DNA of 64,000 bases from Croceibacterium_B sp963811255 (GTDB lineage: Bacteria; Pseudomonadota; Alphaproteobacteria; Sphingomonadales; Sphingomonadaceae), in assembly GCA_963811255.1 (NCBI GenBank), contig CAWEQI010000005.1:1-64000 (forward strand), read 5' to 3'. Under the pieces are notes generated by a model. That model saw only the letters and a list, made by a program, of their open reading frames with translations. It was not told where the DNA came from and searched no databases. This document shows, piece by piece, positions 61,209 through 64,000 of this stretch. Numbering within the stretch: position 1 is the stretch's first letter; each line of letters begins with the position of its first letter. The position numbers and the translations under genes are program-made.

Positions 61209-63892
61209 TCAGAAGCTGCGCCGCACCGACACACCCCATTCACGCGGACGACCGACCTGGCCGTAGGCATAGCCGAAGTTGTTCAGCAGGTTGGTGATGC
61301 CGACGTAGTAGAGCTTGTCGGTCAGATTGGTGACGTAGCCGGCGACCTGCCACGACTTGTCCGGGCTGTACCAGGTGATGCGGGCATTGACGATCGCGTA
61401 GCCCGGCTGGACCGGGATCGGATCGATCAGGCTGGTCGTGTAGTAGATCTTGCTTTGGTAGGTCACGTCGAAGTGCGGCACCAGGCTGCCGTGCGAGCCC
61501 ATGTCGATCTCGTACTGCGTGCCGAAGGTCAGCTTCCACTTCGGCACCTGGGTCTGCGGGCTGGCGAGCGTGGTCGAGTTGAGGTCGCCCGTCGGGTTAA
61601 CCCCCGGCGCCAGCGATTCTTGTAATGGAAATCGGTGTAGCCGAGCGCCGCGGTCACCAGCCACTCGGGCACAGGCCGGGCCTCCAGCTCGGCCTCGAAG
61701 CCCTTGATCGTCGCGTCGCCGCCATTGCCGTAATAGAAAATGGTGCAGGGCCGCGCGGCCGGCCGGTTGGGTGCCCGGGATGCAGCCGTTGGTGTTGGAC
61801 AGCAGGAAGGTCTGGATGTCCTTGTAGTCGGTCCAGAACGCGTCGGCGTTGAAGCGCACGCGGTGGCCGAGCAGCAGCGACTTGAAACCGGCTTCGTAAG
61901 CCGAGGCGTGCTCCGGCCCGAAAGTCAGGTTGACGTCGCCGGGGAAGAACGGCCGCGGATCGTTGCCGCCCGGCGGTGAAGCCGGTCGAGTAGGCTGCAT
62001 AGAGAAGCACGTTGGGCGTGACCTGGGCATTGAGCGACACGCGCGGGTTCCACTGGTTGATCGTGCTGTCGGGCGCCGCGCCTTGCAGGTTCGGCGGTTG
62101 GCCGACGTTCTGCCGGAAATACGAATAGGTCTTTTTCTCATGCGTGTAACGCAACCCACCTTCGATCGAGAACATGTCGTTGAAAGCGAAATCGGCGTGC
62201 GCGAAGCCCGAGATGTTCTTCACCGTCGACTTGTCGTCGACATACATGTCGAGCAGGAACGGGATCGCGCCGTAGGGCGGCTGATAGATCGAAAAGCCGG
62301 CCGTCTGCACCCGCCCCGAGTTGTCGTTGAAGGTATCGAGGTAGAACGCGCCCAGCGTGTAATGCAGCCGATCGTTGAACGCCGAGCCGTTCAGGCGGAA
62401 TTCCTGGGTGAACTGGTGGTGCGCCACCTCGTTATAGGCCTCGCGCATGGGCAAAGCGAAGTCGCTCTGGCCGAATTCGCCGGTGTAGCGGCGATAGGCG
62501 GTGATCGAGAGAAGGTCGATGTGGTCGCTCAGGTTGATGTCGAGATTGTTCGACACGCCCCAGGACTTGACCGTGTTGACGTTCGGGTTCTGGAACTGCT
62601 CGAGCGAGTTGCCCCCGCCAGGATTGCCGAAGATCGCGTAGGATACGTACGGGATCCTGCGGATTAAGCGCCGCGAGCAGGGCCGCGACTTGCGGCGCCG
62701 ACGGATCCAGCGTCGCCGGCGTTCCCGGGGGAACCGTCGCCAGCGGATTGGCGAGCCCGTAGAGTTGCCCCCAAGGGCCGCCGATGAACAAGGCAAGCCC
62801 GTTAGGCGTGTTCGGCGGCCGTGCCGGGCCACTGCCGTCGGGCAGCAACGTGTTATCGGCGAAGGAGACACCGTTGCTTCCGGGCAGCAGCGTGCTCGGT
62901 CGGGCGCCTCGGACCGGTCGTCGGTGTAGTCGGCCTCGATGTTATCTTCCCAGCTGCCGCTGTGGACCCGCAATTGTCCGCGGGTGGTGAACACGTTGCC
63001 GCCGCCGAGCGTGCCGACCTGGCAGCCGTTGCGGGTGCCGCCGGTCCCGCCGTCGTTGTCGAGACCGGTCTTGGGCAGACGTGCCGGCGACGTCAGGATG
63101 GGCGCAGGCGAAGTTGAGCAGCTTAACCCAGCCGTCGCGGCTGTTGTAGCTGGCGGCGAGCCGCAGCGCGGCCACGTCCTTGACGATCGGCACGTCGATC
63201 GCGCCCTTGATCTGGTAGTGGTTGAAGCTGCCGTAGCTCGCCTCGACGTAGCCCGAGTTGTCGCCCTGCGGCTTCTTGTTGAAGATGCGGATCGCGCCGC
63301 CGACCGAATTGCGGCCGTTGAGGGTGCCTTGCGGCCCGCGCTCGATCTCGACTCGGTCGATGTCGAGCAGCTCGAACACCGAGCCGAAGGTCGTCGCGTA
63401 ATAGACGTCGTCGATATAGAAGCCGACCTTGGGCTCGAAGGCGAAGCTGAAGTCGATCTGGCCGATGCCGCGAATGAAGGCCTGGTTGGTCTTGCCGAAG
63501 CCGTCGCCGCCTTCCGTCATCGTCACGTTCGGCGCGGCCTGGGCGACGTCGACCACGTTGGTGATGCTGCGCTGCTGGATCTGGTCGGAGTTCACCGCGG
63601 TGATCGACATCGGCACCTTCTGCAGCGCCTGCGAGCGGAACTGCGCGGTGACGATGATCTCGTTCAGTTTCCCGCTGTCGTTGTCCTTGCTGCTGGTGTC
63701 CTTGGCAGCCCCACCTTTGGCGGCGGCGGTGTCCCCCTTGTCCTTGTCCTGAGCGAGCGCCGGAGCGTTCAAGGCAAGGCCGACGGCCAACGCCGAAATG
63801 CACCCGAGCCACCGCGCTCGGTGGGCCACCGTGCGGCCAGTGCGTTTACGCGAATTCTGAAGCCAATCTTCCATCGGTGCTCTCCCTTCCAC
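61209..63892 (-). pseudogene. TonB-dependent receptor 2, interrupted by about six frameshifts
   Basis: The receptor starts with a signal peptide (ISALAVGLALNAPALAQ) and a plug (LNEIIVTAQFRSQALQKVPM, VGFYIDDVYYATTFGSVFEL, RVEIERGPQGTLNGRNSVGG), then a beta-barrel that continues in other frames to ...GYAYGQVGRPREWGVSVRRSF. Breaks lie near 63100, 62912, 62665, 61971, 61760 and 61618. They are single-base; for example a CCC where CC restores frame at 62665 and a GGG where GG does at 61971. The rest is well conserved. Likely a sequencing or polishing error or very recent decay. Confidence 0.85.
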
Positions 63893-63917
63893 CGTTGCTG
63901 AACCTGATATTCGATCC

Positions 63918-64000
63918 TTACCCCCAGCGCCCCGGTTCCGGCCCCATCACGGCGACCGGAAACAGATCCTCGCGGATGGCCTGCACTGACGGCCGCTCGG
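63918..64000 (-). CDS. C-terminal end of a gene running off the window
   Basis: The minus strand from the edge reads RPSVQAIREDLFPVAVMGPE and ends PGRWG with TAA at 63918-63920. The codon use is strongly coding. Only about 27 residues are visible, so no product can be named. It lies 25 nt upstream of receptor 2. Confidence 0.5.
   Translation of the reverse strand, partial: ERPSVQAIREDLFPVAVMGPEPGRWG

Noticed and set aside
58710..61625. 971-codon plus-strand frame, the longest open frame of the window
   Set aside because: It runs antisense across two real genes and part of the receptor, and its product is Arg/His/Asp-rich with no fold-like pattern.

Overview
The window is high-GC bacterial DNA that reads as an alphaproteobacterium of the order Sphingomonadales (Sphingomonas, Novosphingobium or relatives). 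The grounds are the omega subunit (rpoZ) next to a GapR/DUF2312 gene, a UPF0262 protein, UDP-galactopyranose-mutase-like and heparinase II/III-type proteins, large TonB-dependent receptors, and palindromic intergenic repeats typical of that group. I saw no rRNA, tRNA or CRISPR array.

Region 1 (1-5240) is the most striking. A comM (YifB-type Mg-chelatase/helicase) gene is split after codon 306 by a 3.59-kb insertion at 1051-4640. The insertion has perfect 25-bp terminal inverted repeats and an 8-bp target duplication (GAGTTCCA). It carries an IS1595-family transposase plus several AT-richer passenger genes: a membrane-anchored unknown, a DUF6471 protein, a Cys-rich MuF-like protein coupled to the transposase, and two or three small unknowns. 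Removing it restores a 502-codon comM.

Region 2 (5.2-43.8 kb) is mostly chromosomal housekeeping: a ClC channel, tatA, rpmJ, a four-gene methionine-salvage operon (mtnB-mtnD-mtnC-mtnA), galE, a lipoprotein, an M14 carboxypeptidase, a Rieske oxygenase, a GH25-like protein, UPF0262, dnaB, a DsbA-like protein, SDRs, infA, a PLD/cardiolipin synthase, rpoZ, gapR, a GNAT, GtrA and FAD proteins, a PilZ protein, an M20 hydrolase, a CDP-alcohol phosphatidyltransferase opposite a diacylglycerol kinase-like gene, rpe, a heparinase-like gene, purH, msrA, a Fur-family regulator, dxs, a POT peptide transporter, a GntR regulator and ihfB.

Region 3 (43.8-64 kb) is an accessory, apparently catabolic island. 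It has two SusC-like/TonB-dependent receptors, two MFS transporters, a CmcJ/NvfI-like oxidoreductase, an FAD monooxygenase, two beta-lactamase-fold hydrolases, a carboxymuconolactone-decarboxylase-like protein, two SnoaL/NTF2-like proteins, two SDRs, a CrtI-like FAD oxidoreductase and two paralogous exported proteins. Many genes overlap by 1-4 nt. Two divergent promoter regions share a TAAC-N4-GTTA dyad, which suggests one regulator. Both receptors and the FAD monooxygenase carry single-base frameshifts, mostly in short homopolymers, so either sequence errors or recent decay must be considered. The substrate cannot be read from sequence alone; a multi-ring or ester/lactone natural product is my inference.
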